64,000 nt of DNA from Blastocystis hominis (GCF_000151665.1 NW_013171865.1:774001-838000); one strand, 5' to 3'. Counted from the stretch's first letter, positions 12,553 through 23,490 are shown. Notes: generated by a model not told the origin, from the letters alone. Numbers and translations: made by a program.

Positions 12553-14488
12553 ATGAGAATGCTGCAAAACGAAAAGGCACACACAATCGTACGGGCTCAA
12601 TTGTTTTGCATATTGCAAGTGACTAATCGTCTAGAACTCCAGAAAGAAACCCGCTGAGCCGAAGATCGCTGCATCGTACCTGTCCATCTGTTTTCGTTCC
12701 CCTTTAGCACCTATGTTTTTTCCTTTTCGCGGATCCTCTTCACGCTTTCTCTGATATTGATCTTATTTTCGCTCATCCCCTCATTCTACCCCGTCTACAA
12801 ATCATTAGTGGCTCCTTCGCTTCCTCGGTGGATCCAGCAGTTCTTCAGCGACGTCAAGAACTTCTTCCTGATCTTCTTCGGCTTCTACCTCTCGGGGAAG
12901 TCCTTCGACGAGGTGGTCAGCCTCGTGTCTTCCGACCCATTAGCCGCGGTTCCCATCAAAATCTCCCTCCAAGACTGGGTCTACTCCTACATCCTGCACT
13001 GCAATCTCTACCGCAACGCTGTGGCTTTTCGCCAGCTCTGCTCGCAATGCTACTCTCTCTCCGAGATCGAGAAATGGCGCTCCTTTCGCCTCGAAATGTG
13101 TCAGGACTGCGAGCTCTGCGTCGATTTCAAAGCGCAGCCCAACGCGGGCGTTTCCTTCTTCAAAGACGACGGCTGCTCCCAGCTCATGAACGACATTCTC
13201 GGCATCGTCCGCTCCGGCGCTCCCTACCCGGGCAGCTCCTCCCCGCGGGAAATCCTCCGCGATTGCTTCGCGACGTTCGTGCTGTATCTCCGCTTCTACA
13301 CGCATCTGCTGCTCCGCACCGGCGTTCGCTTCCTTCTTTCCTGCTCCCACGTGGCCTCCTCCCTCCTTCTCGTGCTCCAGTGGGTCGTTCGAGACATCGT
13401 GGAAAGCGTGGAAACCAATCCTCCGCGGGCGGTCGCGCTCTCCTGCAGCGTGCTGGCGGTGCTGGTCGCGGGTTTGCTCGCGCTGCGCATCGCGCTGAAG
13501 CTCGTGAAGATGTTCATCGACGACGTTGTCGCGCTCACCACCGACGGGAAGAAGCGCGGGAACACTGTTCCGGCCGTGGTGCGCACGGCGAGGAGGACGC
13601 GCGGGGGCGAAGCGGGGAATGCGGGGAGAAATGGGGGCAACGGGTCTGTGGCCGAGAATGGATCCAGGGGTTTGAATGACCCAAATGGCCCCAATGATCC
13701 TAATATTTTAAATGACCCTAATGACCCTAATGACCCTAATGGACCCAATGGACCCAATAATTCAAATGGTCCCAATAGAACCAATAGAACCAATAGTTCC
13801 AATGCATCCAATGGCTCCAATGGCTCCAATGCATCCAATGGCTCCAATGGTGGCCGAGGAAACGGGGAAACGGGGAATCGTCGTGGGTCCAACACGCAGC
13901 AGAGGTCGGTTTCTCCGCTGTGGCTCTCCTTGGATGGGGAGCCATCGTACAAAGGAAACGGGAAGGGCGTGGCGGAGAATTGGTCGGCGATTCTGCAGGA
14001 AAACGAATGGATCGGCGAGCTGATGATGCAGTGCAGCGAAGCGGACGACCTCAACGCGTTGCTCGCGTTGCTCGAGCAGCTCCATGCTGGTCCGCTTTTT
14101 CCTCCTCTGTCATGTAGAGAAGGCGCTCTCCAACGAACTCATCGAAGCCGTGCGCGTCGTCGCGTCCGCACGGCTCAGTCCCGCGGTGACCCCGACGTTA
14201 ACGCGGCAGCAGAGCGCGGGAACGGGGAGCTCGCTGTTTCTAGGCACGGAGGGGCAGTCGCCGATGCTGTTCTCGCCGATCGCGTCGAACCCTGCGGATT
14301 ATAAGCGGTACCGAGCGAGCGCGCCGTTCGGAAGAGCCGTGCGCGCGCCGTTCTTTCGGAAGCAGCCGATGAAGGGGAAGAGCCTGGGGATTCGAGGGTC
14401 GCTGGGGAGCGATGCGTCCGGATGGGGAGGCGGGAATGGGAAGGGGGAGAGAACGGGAACGGAGGAGGAAGTGGGTGATTTATTGTAG
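12553..14488 (+). CDS. Asn-rich multi-pass membrane protein, unknown function
   Basis: Not recognised. Introns 12589-12634 (46 nt), 12676-12707 and 14090-14117 give one frame. A hydrophobic segment near residue 40 (RILFTLSLILILFSLIP) and others around WIQQFFSDVKNFFLIFFGFY and ALSCSVLAVLVAGLLALRIA predict three or more membrane spans. Between them lies a cysteine-rich loop with CSQC and CQDCELC. The C-terminal half is low complexity (NDPNDPNDPNGPN, NRTNRTN, NASNGSN), coded by the AATGACCCT minisatellite family, and likely cytosolic or lumenal and disordered. The cysteine spacing is faintly like Brl1/Brr6 nuclear-envelope proteins, but that is not supported. It converges with the BLOC1S1-like gene, stop to stop 31 bp apart. 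Confidence 0.65.
13675..13850 (+). repeat. AATGACCCT/AATGGACCC minisatellite in coding exon
   Basis: Nine-bp units, read as NDP then NGP, NRT, NAS and NGS. This is the same unit family as in the USP, CEP192-like and cyclin genes. Confidence 0.85.
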
Positions 14489-14519
14489 TCGTCATTGTAT
14501 CCTATGATGTGTTGTGTGT

Positions 14520-15028
14520 TTAAAAAACAGGACACAAGGTAGTTCGCATTTCATCTTGTTCGATTTTACAAATTTCCTCCATCGTGTGGCTCACTTCATA
14601 CATTTTTGATTTGAGATTGCGAGACCATTTGTCAAAGCAGTCCAAACTTGAAGCCGTGTCGAGGAAAGTATCGACTCTAGTGCTGATATCGGCCATTTTG
14701 CTCTGAAACTCGGAAACAGTACTCTATACGTCAACCAATGCGTCTTTCTTTACATTCACTTGCCTATTCAGTTTCAATACTCTCTCGTTCTCTGCTGAGA
14801 CCACAGCTCCGTTTCTTTCACTGCCATGAAGAAAACACACACGGATCACGCTTATAAGGATATATTACGGATCGTACCCTGGTGTCCAGCTTTGTGAGAG
14901 ACTCTTCAAGTCCTGTTTTACATGATTCTAACTATTACCAAATACAGGATATTCTTGCCTGAAGCAGCTGAAAACGCTTCTCTTTTTTCACCTGCTTGCT
15001 TTATAATTGCTTCCACTTTTTCTGCCAT
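14520..15028 (-). CDS. BLOC1S1 (BLOS1/GCN5L1)-like protein
   Basis: A small, wholly helical protein. The last exon carries FLDTASSLDCFDKWSRNLKS followed by MYEVSHTMEEI, which parallels the BLOS1 signature FNxALKEIGDVENWARxIExDM of the BLOC-1/BORC endolysosomal complexes. Introns used: 14913-14938 (26 nt), 14821-14877 (57 nt, unusually long) and 14703-14729 (27 nt, ends CAG). The 57-nt intron and the first exon are the weakest parts of the model. Start ATG 15026-15028, stop TAA 14520-14522. Confidence 0.55.
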
Positions 15029-15173
15029 CTCCAATGTTTTTTTCTAACACTTTTTGAGGCAAGGTATAAAGTGAAATACTGCTATATTGCATACTGTTGT
15101 TTAACAAACCAAAAAGATTGCGATAAAAATGCTGTAGTTAAGAAAAATTGAGGCGCTTCTGTTCTAACTTTTT

Positions 15174-15482
15174 TCAAAGCATTTATTCGCCTCTTCGAGC
15201 AATTCAAAGAATGATTCATTGCTCTTTGGAATGAAAATACAGCCGTGGGTTTTACAATAGCAAGTATTTGTATCTATTCATAATCCCTCACAAGACGAAA
15301 CTACAGGGACTCAATTCGATGGTTTTTCTAAATCCTAAACGTCATCAGAAAAGTGAAAATATACTCATTTCAAAAAATGATTCCATCATGGTCGAGTCAA
15401 AATGGTTTTCCGGAGAATAGTACTCACGAATACCTGAATAGAGCATCATGTATTTTTGTTTTTCTGTTAGGTTACAATTCAT
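15174..15482 (-). CDS. Small unknown protein, three exons
   Basis: Not recognised. ATG 15480-15482 opens a frame that stays open across two typical introns (15335-15364 and 15274-15304) to TAG 15174-15176, giving about 82 residues. The N-terminus reads MNCNLTEKQKYMMLYSG and the C-terminus FFELLEEANKCFEKS, with a central CYCKTHGCIFI. The clean splicing phase and helical ends argue that it is real. Size and layout recall SRP9-like proteins, but no motif proves that. Confidence 0.5.
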
Positions 15483-15723
15483 TTAAAAGAATATGAATAA
15501 TTGTGGTTTGCAGAGAGACGGTTTTAACTTTTTCTCTACCGGAGTATTTTTAATTTTTTGGGTTATTCCTAAATGACATCGTACTATACTCTCTGTAAGT
15601 AGTCAAAATTGGTTAAGACATTTCGAAAATAGTACATATTTTTTATTCCTATTCTTAAACTCATTTTACCCGCGGTTATTCAGTACATTTGTGATGTTTT
15701 CTTGATTCTTATTCTTGTATTAG

Positions 15724-16871
15724 ATGAAGAGCTGCTTTCTGTTAATCCTCTTAATTGCTGTATTTGCCCATTCAGCATACGGAGAATACGAAAACGGAGT
15801 CATTCGTTTCCATTTGGGTGATCTCGTCAGCGATAAGGAATCTGAGCTCACAGTCCAAGCGTATGAAGGTGAAAATACGCCGACATTGACTATGTACAAA
15901 AATGGAGCTTTCGAGCTGCCTTATCAACTCACTCCGGGTTTTACGAAGTTCAACATTCTGGTTGGCTGTTGTTTTGTGAGTACTATGCAATAGGTCCGTA
16001 GTCGTGAAGGAGAAGTCGTTGCGAGGTCGGAGGTGGAAGTCGTTGCCAAAACAGAGATTCATTTCTCTAGCTTTAGTCTTACGATCGATCATAAGACCAC
16101 GGAGTACACTATTCCTTACACACAACCATCTCCCCTCAGTTTGGGTCCTAAGACGTCGATCACTCTGAAAGTCATTTCGGAGGACGCTGGAAAGCTCGTT
16201 CCCACGACTACGTTGTTCATGCTTGAAAGCCCGAGCGGGAAGAAGTTGACCTTGCCCATGCGCACCAAGGAGGTAGGAATGCGTTGTCCGGTTCATTTCA
16301 GGGTGTTTCCGTCATCACCTTCAACCCTGCGCGAAAGGATGTGGCCACTCCGTTTAACTACGAGAACGGCGTGTACCAGGCTTCGTTCCTCTGCGGTGAC
16401 GCTCTTCTGGCCTCTCCGCTGACGCTCCCTCTGCTGAAGCTGGAGATCGACTTTGGCGGTGTTCCGGAATCTCCCGTGTACCCTATCTACAGCAAGCCGC
16501 TGCTCTACGAGAGCGAGAACAGTGTGAAGCCGCTGAAGGAGATCTCGCACGTGTTCCGTGCGGAGAACGTGAACCCTCCGTTCGTGTTTCCGCTGGCGTT
16601 TTCGCTGGCGATTCCGGCCTGCCTGGTGGGCTTGCTGCTGGTCTGGGGCCGCCTGGGCATGGAGCTGAAGGTAGGCGAGGGAGAGAGGGCCGAGGTGTAG
16701 AGAGATCGCGTTCTGACGCAGGCGAGCCGCTTGGTGTTCGGCGTGTGCGTCGCTGGAATCGTGTGTCTGTATGCTGCGTTCTGGGTGGGGTGGGACATCG
16801 TGCATCTGTTCAAGGTGCTGCTGCCCGTGGCGCTGCTCACCGTGCTGGCGGGAAGCCGCGCTCTGCTGTAA
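15724..16871 (+). CDS. SWP1: Oligosaccharyltransferase subunit ribophorin II/SWP1
   Basis: Subunit of the ER oligosaccharyltransferase that N-glycosylates secretory proteins. The start MKSCFLLILLIAVFAHSAYG is a classic signal peptide. A lumenal beta-rich region follows, then VYPIYSKPLLYESENSVKP and ISHVFRAENVNPPFVFPLAF, and three C-terminal membrane spans, matching the ribophorin II C-terminal domain. Introns 15961-15993, 16273-16301 (ends CAG) and 16671-16700. Stop TAA 16869-16871; TGTTTGTT at 16898-16905. The protein is about half the length of mammalian ribophorin II, similar to yeast Swp1. Confidence 0.8.
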
Positions 16872-16983
16872 CGATGAAGAGGAGCTGTTGGTTCGACTGT
16901 TTGTTCGCAAACACGCAATACAATGAACAGCACTACCACCTACACACCGATCGCTCGATGCATCGTCGGGAGCCTCCGGCCCT

Positions 16984-19239
16984 TTAATCGCTGCTTGAGT
17001 CCGACGACGACGAGGATTCGACCTTCTTCGCCGCGGGCTTCGGAGCCGGCTTCTCGTCCTCCGACGAGGAATCGGAAGAAGACGACGACGAGGATTCGAC
17101 CTTCTTCGGAGCCGGCTTAGGCGCAGGCTTCTCGTCCTCGGAGGAAGAGTCCGAGGAAGAGGAAGATTCGACCTTCTTAGGCGCAGGCTTGGGCGCGGGC
17201 TTCTCATCCTCCGACGAGGAATCGGAAGACGAAGAAGAGGATTCGACCTTCTTGGGCGCAGGTTTAGGCGCAGGCTTCTCGTCCTCAGAGTCCGAGGAAG
17301 AGGAGGAAGACGACTCGGCCTTCTTGGGCTCAGGCTTCTTCTCGTCCTCGGAGTCCGAGGAAGAGGAATCGGAAGAGGACTCAGCCTTCTTGGGCTCAGG
17401 CTTCTTCTCTTCCTCCTCGGAATCCGAGCTGGACTCGACCTTCTTCTTCTTCTTCTCCTCCTCTTCGTCCTCGTCGTCCTCCTGCTGGGTCTCCGCGGCG
17501 TTCTCCAGCAGAATGGTCCAGTCGGTGAGCGCGAGGCCGATGGATTTGATCTGCACTCACACTCCGCTCCCGCCCCTACGGACTTCGCGAGCTCGTCGAT
17601 GTCCAGCTTCGCGGGCAGATGCTTCAGGAACGCGTAGACCTCCTTGCTGCGCATGTCGCAGAGCTCGCCGGCGAACATCTTGAGGATGCCCAGCGCGATC
17701 TTGACGATTCCGAAGGAGCCCTCGAGCAGCAGAATGTCCCAGAGACGCTTCGCGTCCTCGAAGTTCACGCAGCGCGTGAAGAGCGAGTAGATCCAGTCCT
17801 TGAGGATCACCGCGATGTCCACCTTGTTGTCCTGGAAGGCGCTGCGCACGTCGGGGACCTCCTCGTCCATCGCGGAGCCGAACGCCGCGCAGTACTCCTT
17901 GAACTTGTCCTTCATCTCGGGGTCCACCGCGTTGCTCAGATACTGCGTGAACAGATTCACCGTGGACGTGAACGCGCTCTCCTCGTCCTGGAACTGCAGC
18001 AGCATCGCGGAGATGTAGTTCAGACCGTCGAAGTAGCCGATGTCCGGGCGGTACGCCACGAACGTCTCCAGCAGCTCCTGGAGGTCGCGCTCAAACCGGG
18101 CGTCGTGGAACGAGCTCTCCTCGGGATACACGTCTATAGAAATGAGAGAGGAGCAAGAGGAGGAAACCCTTCACCGCCTGGGGGATCTGCAAAATGGACT
18201 TCTCGTTTCCTTCCGTGGGGGCATCGGGGTTCTATGGCGTTTACGACCCACTCGAGCGCGTACCGAGGTGAATTTCTCGCGAAGACCCTTTCCGTTCTTC
18301 ACGTTCACGCGGTACAGTTTCGCGGCAATGCGCACCTCCGTTCCGATCATCACGTTCCAGCTCTATGCGTCAGCAGGCTCCACGACGACTACCTTGATAC
18401 GTGTGTAGGGGATCATTCCCTCATAGCAAACCTTCTTGGCGAGATTGCCCTCGCGCTTGTACTGCCACGCGGGGATCACGCTGCGCAGGAACTCCATGTT
18501 CTCGTTCTCGCGCTTCTTCTTGCGGCGCTGCTCCAACCAGCTATCGATCACGCCCCGGCGAACAACCCTACGCTTGGAAGCCGCTCATCTTCTTGGGCTT
18601 CACCTCCTCTTCCTCTTCCTCTTCCTCGGAGGTTTCCTTCTTATTCGACTTCTTCGGCTTCTCCTCCGATTCGGAGTCGGAGTCCGAGGAATCCGAGTTC
18701 TTCGACTTCTTTGCAGGCTTCTTATCCGACTCAGAATCCGAGGAAGAGTCGGAGGAAGTCTCAGCCTTCTTAGCAGCAGGCTTCTTATCCGACTCAGAAT
18801 CCGAAGACTCAGAATCCGAGGAGGAGGAAGTCTCGGCCTTCTTAGCAGCAGGCTTCTTGTCCGACTCAGAATCCGAGGAAGAGTCGGAAGAGGAGGAAGT
18901 CTCGGCCTTCTTGGCAGCAGGCTTCTTGTCCGACTCAGAATCAGAAGAATCAGAAGACGATTCGGCCTTCTTAGGCGCAGGCTTCTCATCAGAGTCAGAA
19001 TCCGAGGAAGATGATGTCTCAGCCTTCTTAGGGGCAGCCGCAGGCTTCTCATCGGAATCCGAATCCGAAGAATCCGAAGAAGACTCAACCTTCTTCGCTA
19101 CAGGAGCGGGTTTCGTATCAGACTCAGAATCTGAGGAGGAACTATCTTGAACCTTCGCCAGATTCGTGGACTTCTTCACCTCCTCAGAATCAGAACTGGA
19201 AGAACTCGATGAACTTGATGTATCTTGATCAGCACGCAT
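16984..19239 (-). CDS. TBC-domain (Rab-GAP-like) protein with Ser/Asp/Lys tails
   Basis: Six exons; introns 18541-18571, 18363-18392, 18232-18263, 18134-18167 and 17551-17579. The N-terminal 220 and C-terminal 170 residues are repeats of SSSSDSESD alternating with KKPAAKKAE or EKPAPKPAPKK. The middle is a TBC domain: GMIPYTRIKSW, VYPEESSFHDARFERDLQ, PDIGYFDGLNYISAMLLQF and KRLWDILLLEG. TBC proteins normally speed GTP hydrolysis on Rab GTPases using an IPxxxR Arg finger and a YxQG Gln finger. Here the Arg is shifted by one position (IPYTR) and the Gln position is Asp (YFDG, about 18024-18038), so catalysis is doubtful. The repeats resemble nucleolar Nopp140 tails and probable kinase substrates. 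Start ATG 19237-19239. Confidence 0.8.
18590..19235 (-). repeat. Coding Ser/Asp-Lys/Ala tandem repeat, N-terminal block
   Basis: Imperfect repeats of roughly 60-75 bp encoding acidic serine runs plus a basic KKPAAKKAE spacer. A second block lies at 16984-17460 in the same gene. Confidence 0.85.
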
Positions 19240-19590
19240 TTCTCTATAATCCGATTAGAATCAAAGCTTCTTCAAGCGACAATTCAACGTACCTTGTCTC
19301 CTTTGATTTAATATATACAAATCTTGAGAAAATGCGATAGCATGTAGATTTAATATACCCATAAGTTCCCAAATATGGCCCCTAACATATATACATTTTA
19401 TAGAGAAATCGATCGTTTTATGGGTGTCTCTGTATCATTAGGCTAGACAACACAATACGATGGCAGGAAAGCACTCAAACGTGAAATAGCCATTCGAGAG
19501 TATTTGATTCATTAACGAGTGTGGTGTGAACAAAAGCGTTTAGGGTTAGTTAGGTTTAATAATTTCTATCTGTAAGTCTGTCTGTCCAAC
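19240..19590. other. Intergenic region
   Basis: 350 AT-rich bases between divergent genes. No ORF, RNA or repeat was seen. Confidence 0.5.
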
Positions 19591-19846
19591 ATGGAGAATA
19601 TCTCCAGTCTTCAATGTCACTGTCTCTTCTACCATTTCCCTACAACATCATCCCACCAAGACTACAAAATACCCATTTACATAGCTATTGTTTGTACTTC
19701 GCAAGTCCTTGTATTTGAGCTGCCCTCCGCGAATGAAAAACTAAAACTCATAACCACTCATCCTTCCCCACCTCTCCATGATACTGAGAAACTTCGTGAT
19801 CTTTGGGTAAGCTGATTCCATTCTTTAGGATGATATCGCGCGTTGA
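19591..19846 (+). CDS. Small unknown protein; 3' end uncertain
   Basis: ATG 19591 opens an 72-codon exon (HCLFYHFPTTSS, IPIYIAIVCTSQVLVFELPS, LHDTEKLRDLW) with the alternating hydrophobic pattern of a longin or roadblock fold, but no family is secure. The best splice site after DLW is GTAAGC at 19807, with acceptor TTTAG at 19828, an unusually short 22-nt intron. After it the frame ends quickly (DDIAR, stop TGA 19844-19846). A second intron (about 19839-19871) would extend it instead. A neighbouring frame (NDQDLDGFSSRYQTVH) also looks protein-like but could not be joined. Confidence 0.35.
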
Positions 19847-19977
19847 ACGACCAAGACCTGGATGGGTTTTCTAGTCGTTATCAAACCGTTCATACTCTAC
19901 AGACTTCGGTTTTACAACGAATATCTGATTACGATGAGGTCCGGAAATTACTGTGAGTTTCGCAGTTAATTCGGTTT

Positions 19978-20232
19978 CTATTCGTTACAACCGCTTGCTC
20001 TCCAGATACTTGCTGATCCTGACGGTTGCTCATATTGCTTTAGCTCTTTCATTCGAGCTTCCTCATACTGTGACATAATTAAATCGCATATATCATGGCA
20101 ATGACGGATGATTGCCTACCAATTATTTAAATTACAAAGCTACACATCTTCAACAGCTGCAGCCTTTTTCGTAAAATATTCCTCCATTGTCATGTTTCCA
20201 TACTCCTCATCTGTTATTCCTGCTTGGTTCAT
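19978..20232 (-). CDS. Small unknown helical protein, two exons
   Basis: Not recognised. ATG 20230-20232 opens MNQAGITDEEYGNMTMEEYF; a typical 30-nt intron (20116-20145) joins VED to AIIRHCHDICDLIMSQYEEA, and the frame stops at TAG 19978-19980 (74 residues). The composition is helical and acidic. The clean intron phase supports it as a gene. Confidence 0.5.
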
Positions 20233-20333
20233 ATCGATCTTTTGAAAAACCGAACAAATGAAAAACGTGTCTATTTTTGGAATCGCAAACTATTCTATAC
20301 CACGGCCTTTGTGCTGAGGGCTGACAATTTTAA

Positions 20334-21332
20334 ATGGCACTGAAGAGAAACATAAGTAGGAAGTGTGTAGGTCTCTTTATATATAGCAGCGTACCCTATC
20401 ACTCTATTTTTTCTGTATTTCATATTTGTATTTTCCTTCTTGTCCATTACGGGTATCGGTTCGTGTTTTGTTGTGTCATCATGTAGATTCCGAAGCGTAT
20501 GTAAAGGGGGTTTTCGCAAAGTCACTCTTTCGGTTTTTGATGTATGACTGGTATGTGTGCTTTGTCGTCTTCATGAACAGTTTCTTTACTTACGTGGTTT
20601 TTCTTCTCCATGTCTATTTAGTACGCAAAGTCGAGTTTCTTGTGGGGAGTCACAGGTTTATGACGCTGTTGATGAATTCACTCTTCTTTATCTTCTTTCA
20701 GCGCTGGGCATTTGCCTATTTCCTCGAGTCTACGAATGGCTGTATCATGCTAATGTCCATATTCACGATCCTCTATCATAGTTCGAGCATTTCTCTTCTT
20801 GGTTAGCCATAGGGATTGTTCCCCGTGTCCGAGCAAGCTCTATAATGTTATACAAAGGGATCCGCATAAGCGAAGAGGTCTTGCTGTGGCTGTTGACCTT
20901 TTTTGTGTCTCTTTCTTCGCGCATTAGCGGTGTAATCGAGCTTTTCGTCGGAATGTTATTTGCAAACTACGCCCTGTTTCCTCTTCTTCAGAAAAAACGA
21001 TTGGTTCCTTTTCCCTCCATGATCACAAACTTCATCATTTACTATGCTAGCTCGTCCGAAGAGCCTCGTGATCGAAACATAAGCGAGGACAGCTCCTCTC
21101 CATTTATGGTGGACGCAGGATTCTTCGGAAGAGGAGTTGACTCATCGGAAGAGTCAAGCCCTCCGCACCGGACATCGCAAGCTCATGTTGAGGAGCTAAT
21201 GGTAAGGAGAGTCGGCGAAGAGGTTATGAATAGGGTCTTGGTTTTAGTCGATATGAATGTGAACATGCTCTGCTCGCCTGTGGCAACGATGTGAATAGAG
21301 CGGCAGATTACTTGTTGTCTAGTAGTGTATGA
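20334..21332 (+). CDS. UBAC2-like rhomboid pseudoprotease with C-terminal UBA domain
   Basis: Multi-span ER membrane protein. Introns 20356-20386, 20453-20486, 20551-20580 (probable, length divisible by 3), 20621-20655, 20755-20781 and 21202-21233. Hydrophobic segments include ITLFFLYFIFVFSFLSI, FTLLYLLSALGICLF, EEVLLWLLTFFVSL and VGMLFANYALFPLL. No rhomboid GxSG serine is seen, as in derlins and UBAC2. After a Ser-rich linker, the last exon adds LMGLGFSRYECEHAL and GNDVNRAADYLL, a standard ubiquitin-binding UBA domain. UBAC2-type proteins act in ER-associated degradation. Stop TGA 21330-21332, about 60 bp from the convergent BAP31 gene. Confidence 0.8.
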
Positions 21333-21381
21333 TAATAATGCATTGATATACTATGATGCTGTCTGTGTAAGGCTTTGTTAC

Positions 21382-21389
21382 AACAAACA
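21382..21389 (-). terminator. TGTTTGTT poly(A) motif for the BAP31-like gene
   Basis: Minus-strand TGTTTGTT starts 5 nt after T21394, which is codon position 1 just after the codons for KKND. Confidence 0.8.
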
Positions 21390-21393
21390 CAAC

Positions 21394-21923
21394 AATCGTT
21401 CTTTTTCGCATCAGCAGGCTTCTCCTTCTTCTCCTCCTCTACCTGTTTCGGCTCAGGGTCCTTGCTCATGTTCTTCAGCTGGGCAGAGAGGAACACCGTC
21501 AAGCTAAACATTATGCGGACTCAACATACAGACAAGCTAAACACGATACCGATGATGCAGAGAAGGAGATCTCTCTGGTTCTTAGCAATGCTCTTGGAGA
21601 AAAACTCATAGCTACCCATCCGTCCCTTTGAGTTCTCGGTGTGATAGACATAGAATCTCTTAGAGAGCTTGGTAAGAGTATAAACCGCAGAGTATGCGCA
21701 GAACACCATGAAGATGGAAATAGGACCCATTCCCTTGACGACTGTCTAAACGTGACAAAAGTAATAAAACTATCACAGAGCAGAGGCTCTTTCTGATCAT
21801 GTCAGGGAAAGGAAGGCACACGAGAAAGAGGACACAAAACATTACCATATCCAAGAATCCCACGATTCGCATACTGAAATTCAAGGTATTCAGGTTGTCC
21901 ACGAAAAACAGCTTATAGTCCAT
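21394..21923 (-). CDS. BAP31-like ER membrane protein
   Basis: Family members are ER cargo receptors and quality-control proteins. Introns 21746-21776 and 21504-21533. Three N-terminal membrane spans are seen (VMFCVLFLVCLPFPDMI, SIFMVFCAYSAVYTL, RDLLLCIIGIVFSFLTVFLS) with YEFFSKSIAKNQRDL between the second and third, as in BAP29/31, then a short charged tail PEPKQVEEEKKEKPADAKKND. The open frame continues 28 codons, but a T at codon position 1 (21394) lies 5 nt before TGTTTGTT, so the mRNA ends in UAA/UGA after KKND. That leaves a C-terminal KKXX ER-retrieval signal, as in BAP31. Confidence 0.82.
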
Positions 21924-22061
21924 TGTACAAATCCTACTGGAAAAAAATATAGAATGACAAAAGAAATGAATATTTCCGACTTCTTCGGAAGAATATCTTT
22001 CAAGTCGTTGTTTGTAAGGGGGAGTCCAAGCGAGCGCGTTTCACACATTAGGCAGGGTAGA

Positions 22062-23404
22062 ATGACCCTTTATGGTGTTCATTCTCATGTTAAAACTTTT
22101 TCGATTATTGTATTGAATGAGAAATAAAAAGGGTGGCTATGACTACCATAGCTACAAAAGGAGACGGAAAACGAAGGAGACTCAAGAAACGCGTGGGATG
22201 TGCTTGCGGCACTTGAGCAACAACGAAGGAAGGCAGCAGACCTAGAGCAATCGGTTGAACATTCTTCAACCCCGAAACCAATTCCTGGTTTCTTTTTTGA
22301 CCAAGAAAAGCAAAAATACTTCCCTTTATCGATGAAACGGGATTCTGTCTATGTAGGATTTGTTTCATATGTTGAAAAAAGGATAAACCGCTTTCAATTC
22401 CAAGTACCTCTTTTTCATACGAAATGAGTCGTTGTTCATTGGTTTCAACATTACTGCAGTCCAGGCGGTTACAAAATCCATCGAATTTTGATAAACTCTA
22501 CAAAACGTTTTTGCTTTCCTCTCGTAATTCATCCATCGTTCTCTCTCCTCCCGACTGCGTAGTCCATGGAGTTTCTCTAGTGGAGAACACTGTGATTGTA
22601 TCAAGTAGAAGTAAACTGTTTATGTATCAAATCAACAACTTGAACAATCACAGTCACAGTCACAGTCACAGTCACAGTCACAATCATAATATAAACGAAA
22701 TGGAAATATCTTCGGTTCCATCGATTCTTCAACTCACATCAGAAATAGACATTAGTTGGCAACATCATGATGTATTTGTCTGTAATTCGAGAGAGCAAAG
22801 CTATCTGTTTTTTCTCTCCACACACACTCAAATTCCGGTTCGTCCGAGTCGTTGCTGTTACAGGCTGAGTCCCTCCGTAGTGATTGTTGGAGGCGACGAA
22901 GGCGTTTATGTCTATCAAAATGATTTGTTAACCCAAACAATCTCCACTCCTTCTTCCGTATTAACCATCACATCATCTTCTACCAACTCTTCTATTTTCT
23001 TTGTCGGTTGTCGAGATGGAAGTGTGTATCGATGGGTTGTGGGATCCCACGATTTGCAATGGTGGTGTCGTTGTCGCCATGCGATTGTGAGTATCGCAGC
23101 GATCGATGAATATGTCTGTATCGTGGATGCGGGAGGTGCCGTAAAACTGAACAAGAATTTGGTTGGGATTCGCGGTGCTCAGTGTGTTAGTAGTGATGGT
23201 GAAGAGCATTTCATTGTGGCATTGAAAAACGAGATTGTGTGTTTGGATTGTACGGGAGCCATTTTCTCATCGCTTCCTTTGCGCGATATTCGTTTTTTAC
23301 GATGTACTGAATCGTTTATTCTCGCTTCTGATACCTCACAAGTTCATATCCAAAGTAAACCTGGTCATTCGATTCATTGTGATTTCATTCAATCGAATGT
23401 CTGA
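22062..23404 (+). CDS. DCAF4-like WD40 protein
   Basis: DCAF4 (WDR21) proteins are substrate receptors of CUL4-DDB1 ubiquitin ligases. Two introns: 22110-22151 (42 nt) and 22353-22381 (29 nt, ends AAG). The N-terminal region has IPGFFFDQEKQKYFPLS, the family hallmark; the rest is beta-propeller-like (VHGVSLVENTVIVSSRSKLFM, CRDGSVYRWVVGSHDLQWW). No clear WDxR box is visible. A (CACAGT)n repeat encodes HSHSHS inside one blade (22648-22690). Stop TGA 23402-23404. The first exon is short and its start (22062) is chosen only because it is in frame across the 42-nt intron. Confidence 0.65.
22648..22690 (+). repeat. (CACAGT)n hexanucleotide repeat
   Basis: Encodes His-Ser repeats within the DCAF4-like exon. 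Confidence 0.9.
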
Positions 23405-23490
23405 TTGATTGACCGATTGATTGATCGAATGCCTGACTGACCGAATGCCTGACTGATTGAATGCCTGACTGACCGATTGATTGACTATGG
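23399..23490 (+). repeat. TGATTGA/CCGAATGCCTGAC minisatellite at a 3' end
   Basis: Tandem TGATTGACCGA and CGAATGCCTGACTGA units begin within the last codons of the DCAF4-like gene and fill its 3' flank up to the convergent neighbour. Confidence 0.8.

Noticed and set aside
12757-14304. Brl1/Brr6 assignment for the Asn-rich membrane protein
   Set aside because: Cysteine spacing and membrane layout only loosely resemble that family; left as unknown.
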